DNA from: Tridacna crocea
Lineage: Eukaryota; Mollusca; Bivalvia; Cardiida; Cardiidae
Length of the DNA: 64,000 nucleotides
Assembly: GCA_943736015.1 (NCBI GenBank)
Contig: OX031072.1
Location: 4,677,501-4,741,500 of the forward strand
Reading direction: 5' to 3'
Position numbers and translations under genes: made by a program. How positions within the stretch are numbered: the first letter of the stretch is position 1; each line of letters starts with the position of its first letter. Below, in pieces: positions 1 through 12,053 of the stretch. Below the pieces are notes generated by a model. The model saw only the letters and a program-made list of their open reading frames with translations, searched no databases and was not told where the DNA came from.

Positions 1-210
1 AAAAATGCTATTGACCAGAGAAAAGTTATCGTGGATTTGATGGATTGTATATAGTGAAAGAACTGATGGAGAACGGATCGAAAGAAGTGACTACACTGTC
101 TTAAGAATTTTTTAAATGTTGGCGTGATAGGAATGATATTAGAAACAAGCCTAGAACTGGGAAACCAAAAATACACACTGAAAAATTAACAGCTGCGACA
201 CCGTTTTTTT
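1..210 (+). pseudogene. Possible decayed Tc1/mariner-type transposase fragment
   Basis: Between about 117 and 190 the plus strand reads CWRDRNDIRNKPRTGKPKIH in one frame. This resembles the linker after the helix-turn-helix of Tc1/mariner transposases (arginine- and proline-rich, of the RPRSGRP type). Stops interrupt it on both sides and no catalytic acidic residues can be placed. The window edge cuts it off. The identification is tentative. Confidence 0.25.
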
Positions 211-695
211 ATGTTCTAATAAGTGGGTCACAAAACGTTGGCGTCATTCGTTTCATTATCATATCTTACAAGAAATTTAGGATAGACCAAGTCTTATATC
301 GGCAACAGAGAGATACTCATCGAGAACAGATCTGCCGACGGTACGTACGCATATTCTTTACAAATTATCTATGAAGAGGTCACTCGAAAGAATACATCGT
401 CTACCTAGCTTCAAGTTTAGATAGTTGATTTTATTGTTCATATGGATCTACATAATTATTTTATTCTTAAATTTTGTTCGATGAATCATCGAAAGTATGA
501 TTTCAGTGCCAGCAAAATGGCCGCCTTCGACTAAAAAAATATGTTGCAAAGCTAAAAATAGATTGTGTATTCATGCCCGTTCTACCAAATATCCGCGAAG
601 GAAATCAACTCGTATTTACTGTCGTATTTGTCCGTGATTTTTTTCTGTCTATCATTTTCGAAAAGTGATTTAAGTGAACAGCGAGTGCAATTATA

Positions 696-852
696 AGGGT
701 TGAGTGCATATTTTTGTGTTTTCATCGAGATATAAAATGCAATTGCCTTATTACATGGCTTAACATAACGCCCTTCGGGCGTTATTTGCCATGTAATAAG
801 GCAATTGCATTTTATATCTCGATGAAAACACAAAAATATGCACTCAACCCTA
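696..852. repeat. Long near-perfect palindrome, single copy here
   Basis: The arms starting at 697 (GGGTTGAGTGCATATTTTTG) pair with the segment ending at 850. The outer stem is about 63 bp, then there is a small asymmetry, then a second short stem (AACGCCC/GGGCGTT) around 769-785. No other copy of this sequence was seen in the window. It could be a transposon or a long-hairpin RNA locus; no transcript evidence exists. Confidence 0.85.
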
Positions 853-2170
853 TATTAAAATATAAAATAGCGTATTTCATATGTTGTGTTACGAGGATAA
901 GGTTGTACACATGGTGGGTAGACGAGGGGTCGAATGGCTAGGTTAGAGATTATCCAGTGTCGACCGATTACAGTGCTGACAGCACTTTGATCTTTTATAC
1001 GCTGGAAGGGCCGTAATATGTAATGGCCACAGTCGGTCACCGTTTAGTCCAGTCAAACTAGCAGATGGGTTGGAACTAATTGCAAAAGTTTTTATTTTTA
1101 CATTCCACGAAAGAAAACGAACGTAATAATCACAGGAAAAAAGTTGCACTGAAAATTCATTGCCCGAAAAGAGTTATTTGTAATTTAAAATTGCAAATTT
1201 CGGTAAAAATATACGTGCTCGACGATGGCCCGAATAGCCGCCGTATTCAATACTATGCAACTAGCGTCACAGTTATCACGCGCCATTCTGTGAGTTAAAT
1301 GTAAACACAGAGGAGGCTGACCAGCAAAACGTACTTTGACTAAGAAATTTAATCTACCGATGTATGAACGAAACTTGTACCATGACTTTAAAGGTATTTA
1401 TCTCTCACTCACTGGTATCTTTTATAACAGATTGAAGTTTAAAATCGAAAATCGACTTCAATTTTTAGGTCCACTATTTCAAAATCGTCGATGATCAACT
1501 GACGAGTGTCAGATCATGTAATACCCACTACATTGTTTACAAAATTGTACAACAGCTTCATAGATCGCCAAAATGTCATTTATAAGATAACAGAATGATT
1601 TTCCGAGCTATCTTTTGAGTCAGTACCAAGTGTGAAAGAAACCTAAAGATGTTGATAAAATTTGATGACGTCACTACAAGCGATGGTTGCAAATAAAGTA
1701 CGGTAGCGCTTTAGTGCCTGAATTTCATCGCATCGTTATCGATTTCCCGAAATTATTTCTTTTAGTGTGTAATTACTATTACTACATGTATATATATATA
1801 TATATATATTTTAGGTTTTCTTTTTAAATGTATTGTATTCAAACATTCTGTTCAGTTTATTTGTACTTGAATTGTCTCATTCAAATAGATAAATAATATT
1901 TAAGCTGAAATAGATTGAATGAACTAATTAATTTCAAACCCAAGTAGTTGAGCAATCATAACAACAAGATGAATGGTAGTCTAATTCATATCGATTTTAC
2001 AACAAAAGTTGAAGCACGTTAAAACTTTTATTCAGTGTTTGATGATTTAGCAGGCTTTACTGGTTTTCACCAATGTTTCATCGATGGATATGACAGCAAA
2101 CTTTACTTAATCATGTAGTCCATTGGTTTCAAAGTGCTAAACTCCCTATCAAAAAGATACTTGCACATGA
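853..2170. other. No gene seen
   Basis: AT-rich sequence without a convincing frame, hairpin element or SINE. A (TA)n run lies at about 1789-1810. Confidence 0.5.
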
Positions 2171-2834
2171 CCAGTGACGCTAGTAGGATTTAATTCAAGG
2201 TCGCTTTGATTAAAAATCCAACCATTCAGCAATGAAACAGGTGATCTTGCGTAAGTGCTGAAAGCTGTTTAGTCCTACTATACTTGTAGTGCGAAAGCAT
2301 GCTTGTTTTCTTAACAGAATTATAATGTTTATCTTTAGGCATTCCCTGTGACCGTGAAACACAAAAGAAGATGCTACATGTACACAACTTATGATAATCA
2401 ACAGATTTAGATTATAAGGAGATTTTTATCACAAATGTAGCGTTTTCCTCTTTTAGAAAAATTGCTGATGTCTTCAAAATAGGAATTAACTGGCAAATAC
2501 GACCAATGACGCTAGTAGAATTTCTTTCAAGGTCCCCTTGATTAAAAATCCAACCCTTCAGCAATGAAACACAGATGGTCTTACATTAGTAATGAGAGCT
2601 GTTTAGACTTACTATACTTGTAGAACAAAAGCATGCTTTTTTTTTTTTAACAGAATTATAATATTAATCTTTGAGCATTCCTTGTGAACCTGAAACAAAA
2701 AATAAGATATTACATTTACACAACTTACGATAATCAACAGATCTAGCTTATAAGGTGATTTTTACGACAAATGCAGCGTTTTCCCTTTGAGAAAATGACT
2801 GATGTGTCCAAAATAATAATTTACTGGCGAATCA
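2171..2834. repeat. Diverged tandem duplication, ~332 bp unit
   Basis: The segment starting CCAGTGACGCTAGTAG at 2171 recurs from 2503 as CCAATGACGCTAGTAG. Matching continues through the ATTAAAAATCCAACC and ATAATCAACAGATCTAG-type blocks to about 2834. The copies differ at many positions and by small indels, so the duplication is old. No coding frame is shared. Confidence 0.85.
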
Positions 2835-3419
2835 ATTACAACTGGGAGAACCAATGAATGAATACTATAAGATTTTGCAGCCAAACAATTGGAGCAAAAG
2901 ATACGCTAAAATATGACAATAAAGCAAAATATTGACTTATTTTATCAAAATGAATTCAGTAAAATTCTGCCAATGAAAAAGCAGATACCTTGAGAAAAAG
3001 AACAATAGACCTTACCCATTTAAAAGCTTATGTATGTTTTGATTAATCTATTGATTGGTACTTTTTGAAAAGTTTCTGAAAGTGTTATGACTTGAAGATA
3101 TATAATTTGTTTCTCTACTGTATAAACGCAATACATTTAAAACAATACTGGTTATAATTTATAAGAATTAGCCCGAAAATAACAAGTTTTGAATAAATTT
3201 TCCCTTTATGTAATTAAGTGGTATTACATTCAGAGATACATATATTTTCGATACCTTGCTAAAGCCTTTTAAATAGAATACGATACAAAAAGAAAAGTTC
3301 TCCAAAAATCAAAAAGTCCTTGAATTTATCAAAACTTGCCAGCTTTGTTTCATTAACAAAATTGTGAAGTTAGTCCTTGCTATGGGATGTTCTCTATTTC
3401 CCCAAGAAGAGCACTGATT
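2835..3419. other. No gene seen
   Basis: AT-rich unique-looking sequence; nothing recognised. Confidence 0.5.
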
Positions 3420-3645
3420 TATAAGGTCTACGGCCCCTAACTCTCATATTAAAAGACAGAAGCTGCCGAAATGGGCCGAAAAGCCTTTACGAAAACAATC
3501 AATGTTACATGATGTATACCGATGAGTTAATGAGTCTCCAGCCCTTAACTCTCATAATAGAGATTTGCGGCCAAGAACGAAGGTGGGGGACGGACGTCGG
3601 GGTTCGAAGTATAAGAAGGGATTGTCTCAAACGTATTGAAACGTG
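3420..3645 (+). repeat. Dispersed repeat family H, copy 1
   Basis: Contains GCCGAAATGGGCCGAAAAGC and ATTTGCGGCCAAGAACGAAG, then GACGGACGTCGGGGTTCG. The same blocks recur inverted at 5835-6005. The internal duplication of CCCTAACTCTCATA-like text (3436 and 3543) suggests a composite structure. Family unknown. Confidence 0.65.
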
Positions 3646-5242
3646 ATCAGATAAGTCAGTTTCGCGAAATTCACGTGGAGTTACTGCATTTTTTATTGAG
3701 ACTACCTTAAACACTACTTTTTTTCTTAATTGAAAAAGACCCACCATAGGCAATTTGAAGTTCATAGGGAGCCCCTTAATTTTGTTAACTTGAACAATTC
3801 GGATCATTTTTTATGAAACTTTTCAAACACTTTTAAAATGACCTTACCTACTCTCACAACGATAGTTATATAATTTCCTACGTTTGAGGAACGAATTAGA
3901 AGGAAATTATTTTCCCTTGTTCAATGACGCTTCGATATGTACGTGTAGGGTATGAAGCACGGGATTCATGATAGGCAGGTTGTACACGTAGTTGGTACAA
4001 GGTTCATTCAGCTTGCTCTCTCAAGTGCTCCTAACATGTAACCATATGAAATAAATATGCTATATTTATGTTGACTTTTTTGTGTTGTGCTATGAGAAGG
4101 TCTGAGGATTAAGGGAAACAATTTTTCTTCGGCAAGAAAGATCATAGTCTATAACCCATTTTCGTTCTGGAGTTAAACCTCCTCTAAGGGTTTCGCACAG
4201 TGATCAGAACAGCAAATGTAACTGATCAGTTGCATGATTTGAGTATCTCACTTTAGTTCAATATGAGGCCCAAATTCTTTTTTGAAACAAATAATATATG
4301 GTTCTATGTATACCTTACATTGAATGTAAATTTGGTCACTTTCATATAAATCTCTGAAGTTTAAATTTTGTTTGCCGAGTGTTTTAATACATGGTGTTCT
4401 CCAAGATTTTGCCTCAATTTTATTTTCGACATGACCTCATGTTTTATATCACTTCTGTTGAAATATGTGTTCGAAACACCTGACGCTTAGACTGGAAGGT
4501 CTTCCATGGTTTGTTTTGAATTGTTTTTGCAATGAATTTTGTTCGCCCAAATGTAGCTCGAATGCATTTTTGTCACTATCATAGGATAGTAATCTTAAAG
4601 ATGATGTGCCCTTTGACAGAAAAAATAGTCTACAACAATACTTTGGAGATTCTTAGTTTTGTATGCTATATTATTCCTACTCGATGAACCTGTTTTTGTG
4701 TGTGTGTGTGTTTTTAAATTCAGAATGTATAAATGTCTCTGATTTGTTTGTAATTTTCAAATATGGAGGAAATAAAGAAATCATTAATCGAGTGAGACTG
4801 ATACCACATGATGTGAGCCAACTTTTGACTGGGTTTCATGCTTTGACAAGGAAAAGAAAAAGTGTAAACAAGTGCTTGCAAGTCTTTGAACCGATAAAAT
4901 AAAGCAAAACAAAAAACGGTAAAAAAAATGAGATACAGTCCTCAACAAATGATGTTTTAAAAACAGTAGACGATCACAAATACTGTACTTGCGTGAGAAT
5001 TGTTTTCACAAACAGGTAAACCCTTTACAAGAAATAGCATCCAACCCTACCTATACATGTAAAATGGACTTTGCAGGTTATTGAAAACTGCGATGAAAAT
5101 TAAATTCTTGCGTGCATTTTCATGTAGTTGTTTTAATTCAGTAGTAAGTGCACGTGTCTCTAAATGTAGGCTAGTAAAAATGCAAATACTGGGCGAACGT
5201 CACGCCTGTAACTCGTTCGGGTTTACCGTTCGTGAAAAGACC
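3646..5242. other. No gene seen
   Basis: No exon, SINE or hairpin element recognised. A short (GT)n run occurs near 4698-4711. Confidence 0.5.
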
Positions 5243-5475
5243 GCAGGGACCGTATTCACCAACCATTCTTAAGAACGTTCTTTGTCGTGACCTTCAAAAA
5301 TTTCTGACTGTGAATGTAACAGAACTTCTGATTGGCTAAACCGAATGTTTAGCAAATCAGAACCTGAACTTCTAAACCAAATTGTTAAGCAAACCAGAAG
5401 TTCTTTTACTTTCACATTATGAAGAATAAGACTAAGAATTTTCTTAAGAATGATTGGTGAATACGGGCCCAGGTC
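5243..5475. mobile_element. Family E hairpin element
   Basis: Family E has outer inverted ends CCGTATTCACCAACCATTCT at left and AATGATTGGTGAATACGGGC at right, plus an inner palindrome around TTCTGATTGGCTAAACC. In this copy the inner stem is extended by a diverged second block (5340-5410). Four further copies lie at 16080, 47380, 50085 and 50450. No coding capacity; a MITE of unassigned superfamily. Confidence 0.8.
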
Positions 5476-5834
5476 TTTTTCTGTAGACCAATTGCAGAGC
5501 CTCCATCTAGATCGGTATCGGCCATAAGACAACGAAGGAGTGCTGTAACCTGGGATAAAATATTGCTAATCATAATGTATCTTTCGATGGTGATGTTTCT
5601 TGTCAGTCACAGCTCGTCAAAGAAACAAATCTTTATCGAAGTTACTTAGAAATAACCATCTAAGAATCGCGCAATAATTTCATCACAAAACGATTCTAAA
5701 ATTGATATAAATTCTCGGAATAAGTTAAAACTCCACTGGTGAAAAATGCACTGAAAATGAATATTTAATCAATAAGTTGTTTGAGTTGTCAGACAGACAA
5801 CCATTTTATTTTACTTGGCCTTGCATATAAAATA
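5476..5834. other. No gene seen
   Basis: Nothing recognised. Confidence 0.45.
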
Positions 5835-6005
5835 CTTGACAGCTTTGAGACAACCCCTCATTGTACACCGAACCTCGACGTCCGTTCTCCGTCTTCGTTC
5901 TTGGCCGCAAATCTCTAATAAGATGCGGATGCTGCCTAGAATGGCCGAATAGCCTTTATGAAAACTTCTATGTTTACCATGGGTTAGGGAGGTAACCCTT
6001 AAGTG
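5835..6005 (-). repeat. Dispersed repeat family H, inverted copy 2
   Basis: Inverted and diverged match to 3540-3640 (GACGTCCGTTCTCCGTCTTCG, GGCCGCAAATCTCTA). It is followed by the GGCCGAATAGCCTTTATGAA block, which in copy 1 lies on the other side. Confidence 0.6.
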
Positions 6006-6719
6006 AATTATTGCTGCACAAGGCTTTGCTTGGCGTCCATGCAAAGCAGTGTTATTTATGGAACGGAGGAGAAAAGATTACCATGGCCAAACAGACACAC
6101 CCATTTATACAGGCTTAAAATGAACTGTTTTCTGTTCTCAAATGAGTATAGGATTCCATTATCTACGCTAGAGGCCAGCGGGTCGTAGCACTAGAGTTTG
6201 GTGTTGGAAGAATGAACATGTTAGTGATGCTTGTATTATCGAGCATGATCTTTTTAACAGACTTTGTAAGAATGATAACTATATGAAATGGTGGTGGGGG
6301 AGGGGGGGGATGGGAACTGGCAATTTCCCTCTTTTCCTCAGTGTATACAACTGTTGAATGCTGTAGAAACTCCAAAGTCCAATGGGGACGGTAGAGAAAG
6401 ATTAAAATTCAATAGTGACAAGTACTAATTTAACCCTTTACCCAGGATGAGAAAATTAGATTTGTTCAACTGCTAAGCACTTGTACCCCACAAATTAAAT
6501 GTGTCTCAAATGTCGGAGTTCGTGAGTGAAAGGACAGAATCCAATGTCTAGGAGAGGAAATGCTGGTTATCAGGGTTTTCAGAGCTTGATTTCGATTTAA
6601 ATATTGACAGTGTTGTACTTGAAATCATGGAAGCTGCTAAAAGTTTTGCTTCCAAACTTTGTTCCAGACTAAAGACGCCGAAATTGTTTACACTGCTAAA
6701 TCTAAAGTTCCTCCAGATG

Positions 6720-7110
6720 AAAAATTACACGTGACACGTTTATACAGGTTTTCACGTTTTCTACGCATGTCATATTCTTCGAAGATTCGATCTGTCTTAT
6801 ATGGCGCATCACTCTCCCCCGATATTGGGGAGATTGCAGTAATACGCACTATGAAGTAGCAATGGATAAAATGGCTTCTATCAATACGTTTGAAGAAAAA
6901 TCAGGCCTGTTTTAGCTCCAGGTTTATCTTAACTGCTGAGCATACCTGAATGAATGGCACTAGGTAGCCTTTTACTAAGTAAATTTATTTCATTTTGAAA
7001 TTCAAAGTAACAGTTGTCGCGCAGAAAAGTAGTCCGGTTTTGTACCCAGGATGCCCAAATTAGATAGATGAGTATTTGTAGAATGCCATCTAGCAGGAGA
7101 TAATGCAGGT
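6720..7110 (+). repeat. Dispersed repeat family G
   Basis: A ~350-390 bp unit running from GCATGTCATATTCTTCGAAG through GGATGCCCAAATTAGATAGA to ATGCCATCTAGCAGGAGATA. It recurs at 37835-38160 (same strand), 39810-40165 and 63365-63725 (inverted). No ORF is conserved. Possibly a non-autonomous DNA element or SINE-like unit. Confidence 0.8.
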
Positions 7111-9072
7111 TTTTATTGAAGAAAATACCTTGGATATAAGAGAACTTGCTCGTCTTGATCCACTTTCGCCTAAAATTTCTCAAAACTTTTCAAAATGCAT
7201 GTTTGTCAGACAAGTAAAACATGGGATTGTTAATAAAGGGTTAAAAAGTGAAATTAAAAAGGGAAATGTTGCAATATTAGCAACTGTAGTGCTGTAAGAA
7301 TTCTAAATTTGATTGTTCCTTTGCAATAATTTATATCAAAAGGCAAAATTTTAATGTTTTTGGGCTATGACAGAGACTCGGATACATGTACTATTTACTA
7401 TAGATCTGTATATAGTTACCACGCCCTGTACTGTGGATCTGCATTTTGCATTATATACGCACATGATAATGATGTTTTGCCATATACAGGTTTTATTTCA
7501 AACAGATACATGTATATGTATCATATGTATTTAATGTGTTGCAATTCATTAATTTACAAAAAAATGAAAAATGCATCATAGGCTAAGTGGGTGGGGTAAA
7601 TTAATAGGGTTTTGCAACAATCAACTTCTATTTATTTTCTTGTTTTAATCTGAAAACAAACGATAATGACATTACAATCTGTCCTGCAATACCAATTTCA
7701 CAAATTAGGTAACAAGACATCATTTTCCATCGAGTAATTTGCATAAAATGGCATTTTGTTGAAAAACTAGACGATGATGGGAAATTTATGGTGGACCTAA
7801 TCGAAGACATTTTTTGGTAACTTCCCCTCATAGTTCAGCCTGCAACTTTTTTCTTGAGATTACCGAGGTATCACATGAAACAAAAATGACAGAATCATTT
7901 CTTTTGCAATTAGTTCCAAGTTTGGTGCTTTTTTCGGCTAGGTTGACTGGCCTAGTTAGCATTTTCTGTATGCGCCCATAGTTTCCATCGGAATGATTTG
8001 AAACTTACTACTATGAATCTCTATGATGTGTGGTTTTGCATGTGACTTCAAATTTGGATCTCTGTAGGGATCTAGATTTTAACCAAGTGACAATTAAGCC
8101 CCTTCAGGCGTATTGATATGCATTGCTGTGCGAAGCTCTTGTTTTTTTTTTTCCCAATGAGACAAAGTCGTGTCATTTTGAAAGTATACCTAAAAATGAT
8201 TCACATTAATCACAGCTAATATTTTTTTCTTGTGATATGTATATTAGATTTTATACAGCATATACAGCGTTGTGGCAAAGGATGAAATTGTTTTGACAAG
8301 GAGTTAAACCTTTTGCCACAAAATTTCAAAGATTCTTCAGTACAACTGCATTGAAATGACAATCTAAGGAATAAATTGCGGAACAAAGTTTGTATTGAGC
8401 ACTCTTGTTACATGCGTAATGGATTCTTCGTTCTTGTGTAGGTATAAAGCAATGGAAATCCCCGTCTTGTACTCGCAAGAATTCGTTCAGCCAACTCGCA
8501 AGTAATGTACAGATCATTTACTTGATATTTGCAAGAAGGGTACAGTATCAAACCGTTCGCCATGCGGAATTTCCATACATTTTTGGGTAATCATAACAAA
8601 TCATGGCGGCATATATTGATGGTTTTGTGAAGAGCATGCATTTAGAAACAAAACTTTACAAATGGGTATCGGACATATAGACGGATTTATACAAAAATTG
8701 CCTTGTGAAAACAGCATGTATAGTAGTGAGCAAAACAGGTGAAGATGAGTATTGCACTTTATCAGCAATTACACGGCCAAATATGGTAAATGATGTATTT
8801 ATTTGAAAGATACATTATTTCATTCAGTGATGCAAATGTTTACAAGTTGCGTGAAAGTCACAACAATCTGTTGATCTCAATTATTCAAAGGCACCCATCT
8901 GTGTTAACCAATCGATTCATGGAATTTACTCGCAATATCCGGTTTGGGTTCAGTTCGTTTATATACTGTGATATAGACTTAACATTGTCTGTTCCTATGG
9001 TTGGAGCTGTTCCCTTGATATCTGTTTTCTGTTATTACAATGGAAAAAGAACAAGTCTTCAATTAACAGCTC
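7111..9072. other. No gene seen
   Basis: About 2 kb without recognised exon or repeat. ORFs such as 8790-9101 have no motif or family resemblance that I can see. Confidence 0.5.
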
Positions 9073-9301
9073 TTAACCTTTTACCAGATGACAAAATCTA
9101 AGCCTTTGTCAGAATTAAAAGCATTCCCAGACAACAATTTCAATCTGGCTCAAAAAGTGCAATCATTTTTTGATGGAGTAGAAAACATTTTGGAAAAAGG
9201 AGAAAATGCTGGTTACCAGCATTTTCTCCTTTTCCCAAGATGTTTTCAAAAGGCTTCTTTCCCATGGTCTTTAAAAGTCTTCATTGTGTGGTAAAGGGTT
9301 A

Positions 9302-9302
<1 letters not shown>
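9073..9302 (-). mobile_element. Family A TTAA-bounded hairpin MITE, complete
   Basis: Family A is defined by TTAA at both ends, terminal CCCTTTACCA-like inverted ends, a short arm (CACAATCCCGACTTTTGACG, GACCCTGAG), a central stem GAAAACATTGTGGGAAAAGG ... GAAAATGCTGGTAACCAGC, and a longer arm (ATTTTGTCGTCTGCAAATGC, CAATTTGGACAAGTC). TTAA target use and CCC ends are the hallmark of piggyBac-type elements; no transposase is present. Strand is given as + when the short arm comes first. This copy has intact TTAA at 9073 and 9299 and is followed at once by a (TC)n run. Confidence 0.9.

Positions 9303-9341
<39 letters not shown>
9303..9341. repeat. (TC)n microsatellite
   Basis: About 19 CT dinucleotides directly abutting the right TTAA of the preceding MITE. 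Confidence 0.95.
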
Positions 9342-9343
<2 letters not shown>

Positions 9344-9504
9344 GAGGCAGAGATCGTAAAAGCCGTGTGGGTGTAACAAAAACTGGGGATTTCGTGACGT
9401 TGCATCAGAAAAAAAAACCCTGATGTCCCATGTTTTACATTTTCGGACTATTTATTACTTAAACAATGTAAAAACTACCCCTGAACAACTAGTTGAAAGA
9501 AAAC

Positions 9505-9733
9505 TTAACTCTTTACCACACAATCCCGACTTTTAAGAACCCTGAGCAAGAGGCCCTTTGAAAACATTGTAGGAAAAGGAGAAAATGCTGGTAACCGGCA
9601 TTTTCTCCTTTTCCCACAGTGTTTTCTACCCTTCCCAAAGGAAATCTCAATTTTTGAGCCACGTTCATTTTGTGTTCTGCAAGTGCTTTCAATTTGGACA
9701 AGTCTAAAATTTTGTCGTTTGGTAAAGAGTTAA
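9505..9733 (+). mobile_element. Family A MITE, complete
   Basis: TTAA at 9505 and 9730. Core reads GGTAACCGGC, one mismatch in the stem. Confidence 0.9.
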
Positions 9734-9738
9734 ACCAT

Positions 9739-9959
9739 TTAACCTTTTACCTGAGTCTTAGACATTTCTGTCGTTAAAGCACTCATAGAAAGCAAAATAA
9801 ATGAGGCCCAAATGATAGAATTTTTTGTTTAAAAAGGGATAGAAAGTATCAAAGGAAAATGAGGAACTCTAACAAGCATTTCTTCCTTTTTATACAAAGT
9901 TTTCAAAAAGCATCTTTCTCGGGGTCGTTAAACTAGGGACTGAGTGATAAATGATTAAA
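9739..9959 (-). mobile_element. Family A MITE, old diverged copy
   Basis: TTAA at 9739 and 9956 retained. The stem has largely decayed (GAGGAACTCTAACAAGCATT) but the GGGTCGTTAAA and TTTTCAAAAAGC blocks remain. It lies six bases after the preceding copy. Confidence 0.65.
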
Positions 9960-10389
9960 AGGGCCAGTTTTCTAGGAGATATATTTTCATTGTTAAATCT
10001 AGATCAACTTTGCTGATCAAAAACGATACAGGTATGTAAGTCTGATATTGATCTACATTGTTCAAAAAGGAAGATGAAGCTACTGTCCAAAAGGCAGCTG
10101 ACGTTAATCAATGTTATTTCATGCCTTCCGGTAGGATATCGAGAAATAGCAGTGAAAATATTTTTCGATCTTACACTGGTTTCACCAGTGAAAATACCGA
10201 TTTTCACGTTCTTGTTGTCTAGGTAAATTGCGCGTGCTTAACAACCAGATGGGAAATATGACGTCATATACCTTACATTTCTCGCGCTTGACGTAACGTT
10301 GCTATGCGGGAGGGGTACTCCACGGGGAATAAGGGAAAAAACGTACTGAATTTTGATAAAGCTTCTCCGAGAAAGGGTTAAAAGCATAA
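9960..10389. other. No gene seen
   Basis: Nothing recognised. Confidence 0.4.
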
Positions 10390-10568
10390 AATAAATAGAA
10401 TATTTGTTTTTTTTTCGGTGAAAGATTGAAATTTATTTCATCGAGTGGACACCATCGGTAATATTTTCACGAGTGGCGCAGCCACGAGTGAAAATATTAC
10501 CGATGGTGTTCACTCGATGAAATAAATTTCGATCTTTCACCGAAAAAAGCAAATATCCTCTATCACTT
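10390..10568. repeat. Long near-perfect palindrome, single copy here
   Basis: The left arm TTCGGTGAAAGATTGAAATT (from 10414) pairs with the right arm ending near 10547. Stem about 65-75 bp around the centre GAGTGGCGCAGCCACGAGTG. Arm mismatches are few, so formation or correction is recent. Unrelated in sequence to the palindrome at 696-852 and to families A-F. Confidence 0.85.
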
Positions 10569-10861
10569 AATAATAATTTAAAAACTTGACATGACAATAT
10601 AATTATGTTGTTAAAAATGAAAAAGGAGAAATTCACTGACCGTTTCCAGAGATTTAGTTAATAATCGTCTCTCCCGATAGCCTCTGTGTATAAAATAAAT
10701 AAATATTGTATTGTATAGTATTATAGTGTTGTATTCCACTAAGTTTCGCGGTAAAATGTCAAATGAACGAGATCAACGCAGTAAATATACACGAGTGATT
10801 TCGTGTTGCTAAATTTAGAGTTCACGTGACTTATTTGTTTTCTAGTTTGAATCGGTTAACC

Positions 10862-11040
10862 CTTTTCCACCGACCATTGTCTCGACAGTTGTTATCTGGG
10901 AAAGCAGCTAGACTAGTGGTTTAGGAAGAATATCGTTCGAAATACTGGTCAGAGAATAAGTATGAAAGTAGTTTAAATGCGGACTGGTTGCCGAGATATT
11001 CGATGAAATAATGTTGAAAACGATGTTAATAGCATACAAA
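10862..11040 (+). mobile_element. SINE 3' body, headless
   Basis: Contains the SINE body block TGGGAAAGCAGCTAGACTAG, the GAATATCGTTCG...ACTGGT block and the end ATGTTGAAAACGATGTTAAT. These match 26500-26690, 33130-33210 and 35650-35820. No tRNA-like head. Confidence 0.7.
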
Positions 11041-11072
11041 AAATTGAGCCATGCTGTGTGAAAAGGGGGGGC

Positions 11073-11252
11073 TTAACCTTTTCCCAAACGACACATTTTT
11101 GGACTAGACCAAATTGAAAGTATTTGCAGACGACTATTCAACTCTTGCTGACTAGATGATCTCTGTCTATGATAGGGTAGAAAACATTGTGGGAAAAGGA
11201 GAAAATGCTGGTTATTTAATTTTGTTTTCGAATTCTGTCCCCTAAAGATTCA
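11073..11252 (-). mobile_element. Family A MITE, truncated at the hairpin centre
   Basis: Starts at TTAA 11073 and is normal through GAAAATGCTGGTTA, then departs into unrelated sequence that abuts the next copy. Confidence 0.8.
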
Positions 11253-11502
11253 TTAACTCATTATCAAACGACAAAATTTTAGACTTGTCCAAATGGAAAG
11301 CATTTGCAGACGACAAAATAAAAGTGACTGAAAAATTGAAATTTGTGTTGCAAATGGTAGAAAACATTGTGGGAAAAGGAGAAAATGCTGGTTACTAGCA
11401 TTTTCTCCTTTTACCACAATGTTTTCTAAAGGCTTCTTTCTCATGGACGTCAAAAGTAGGGATTGTGTGGTAAAAACCCGGTATTGTGTGGTAAAGGGTT
11501 AA
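11253..11502 (-). mobile_element. Family A MITE, complete, with duplicated end
   Basis: TTAA at 11253 and 11499. The terminal block TATTGTGTGGTAAA occurs twice at the right end (11460-11500), adding about 22 bases. Confidence 0.88.
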
Positions 11503-11704
11503 TCACGCTGTTGACTCGTGAGCTAGTAAACCCCTCGAAAGTCGGCTTATCTCACTGATGTGAATTTTTTTCCTTTTGTCACTTGCCGACACTGATGCAA
11601 TATTCTGCAAAAACTTGATTCACGTGTTCAAAACTAACGATCTTAAAGAAGGTTATATTTTAAGAAAATAGACCTTTTTTTTTAAATCAAACATGGATTG
11701 GTGG

Positions 11705-11860
11705 TATATGTGTTTTACGCAGCTTTCAACTGTATTTCGTCCATATCAACAGTGAGAGATTAAATAGTCATGAGTGTTGTGGGCTTCGCCTTTAGGCCAA
11801 CTAGGCCTGGGCTCTAAAGTATCTTGCCCAGTTACACTCCGTAACATTTTTCCTCATACT
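11705..11860 (-). mobile_element. SINE 3' part, inverted
   Basis: Minus strand reads ...GGGCAAGATACTTTAGAGCC...ACTGTTGATATGGACGAAAT...GTTGAAAGCTGCGTAAAAC, the tail module shared with 21981-22205. Confidence 0.65.
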
Positions 11861-11892
11861 GCAGTTTCTAACCCCTTCCACCATGGGAATAT

Positions 11893-12053
11893 GGGACCAG
11901 AGCTCCAGATATGAGGGAGTGATAGTATTCTAAATCCTGTATTTCTCTTCCAACCCCTATATTGTGGGTACTCATTAGAATCGTCTAGTTTAGTGGAGAA
12001 TAATTAACATTTTCAATTTTGAAATTAGAATCACTCCCTCTATCTGGAGCTCT
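11893..12053. mobile_element. Family F inverted-end element
   Basis: Ends AGAGCTCCAGATATGAGGGA and TCCCTCTATCTGGAGCTCT are inverted repeats. The interior has GTGGGTACTCATTAGAATCG. Related copies lie at 16383-16585 and 23050-23255, and a remnant at 16935-17040. Confidence 0.75.

Noticed and set aside
950-1012. A family B hairpin at CAGTGCTGACAGCACTTTG
   Set aside because: Only a short palindrome is present; the GATCAGACTGCA stem and the flanking arms are absent.
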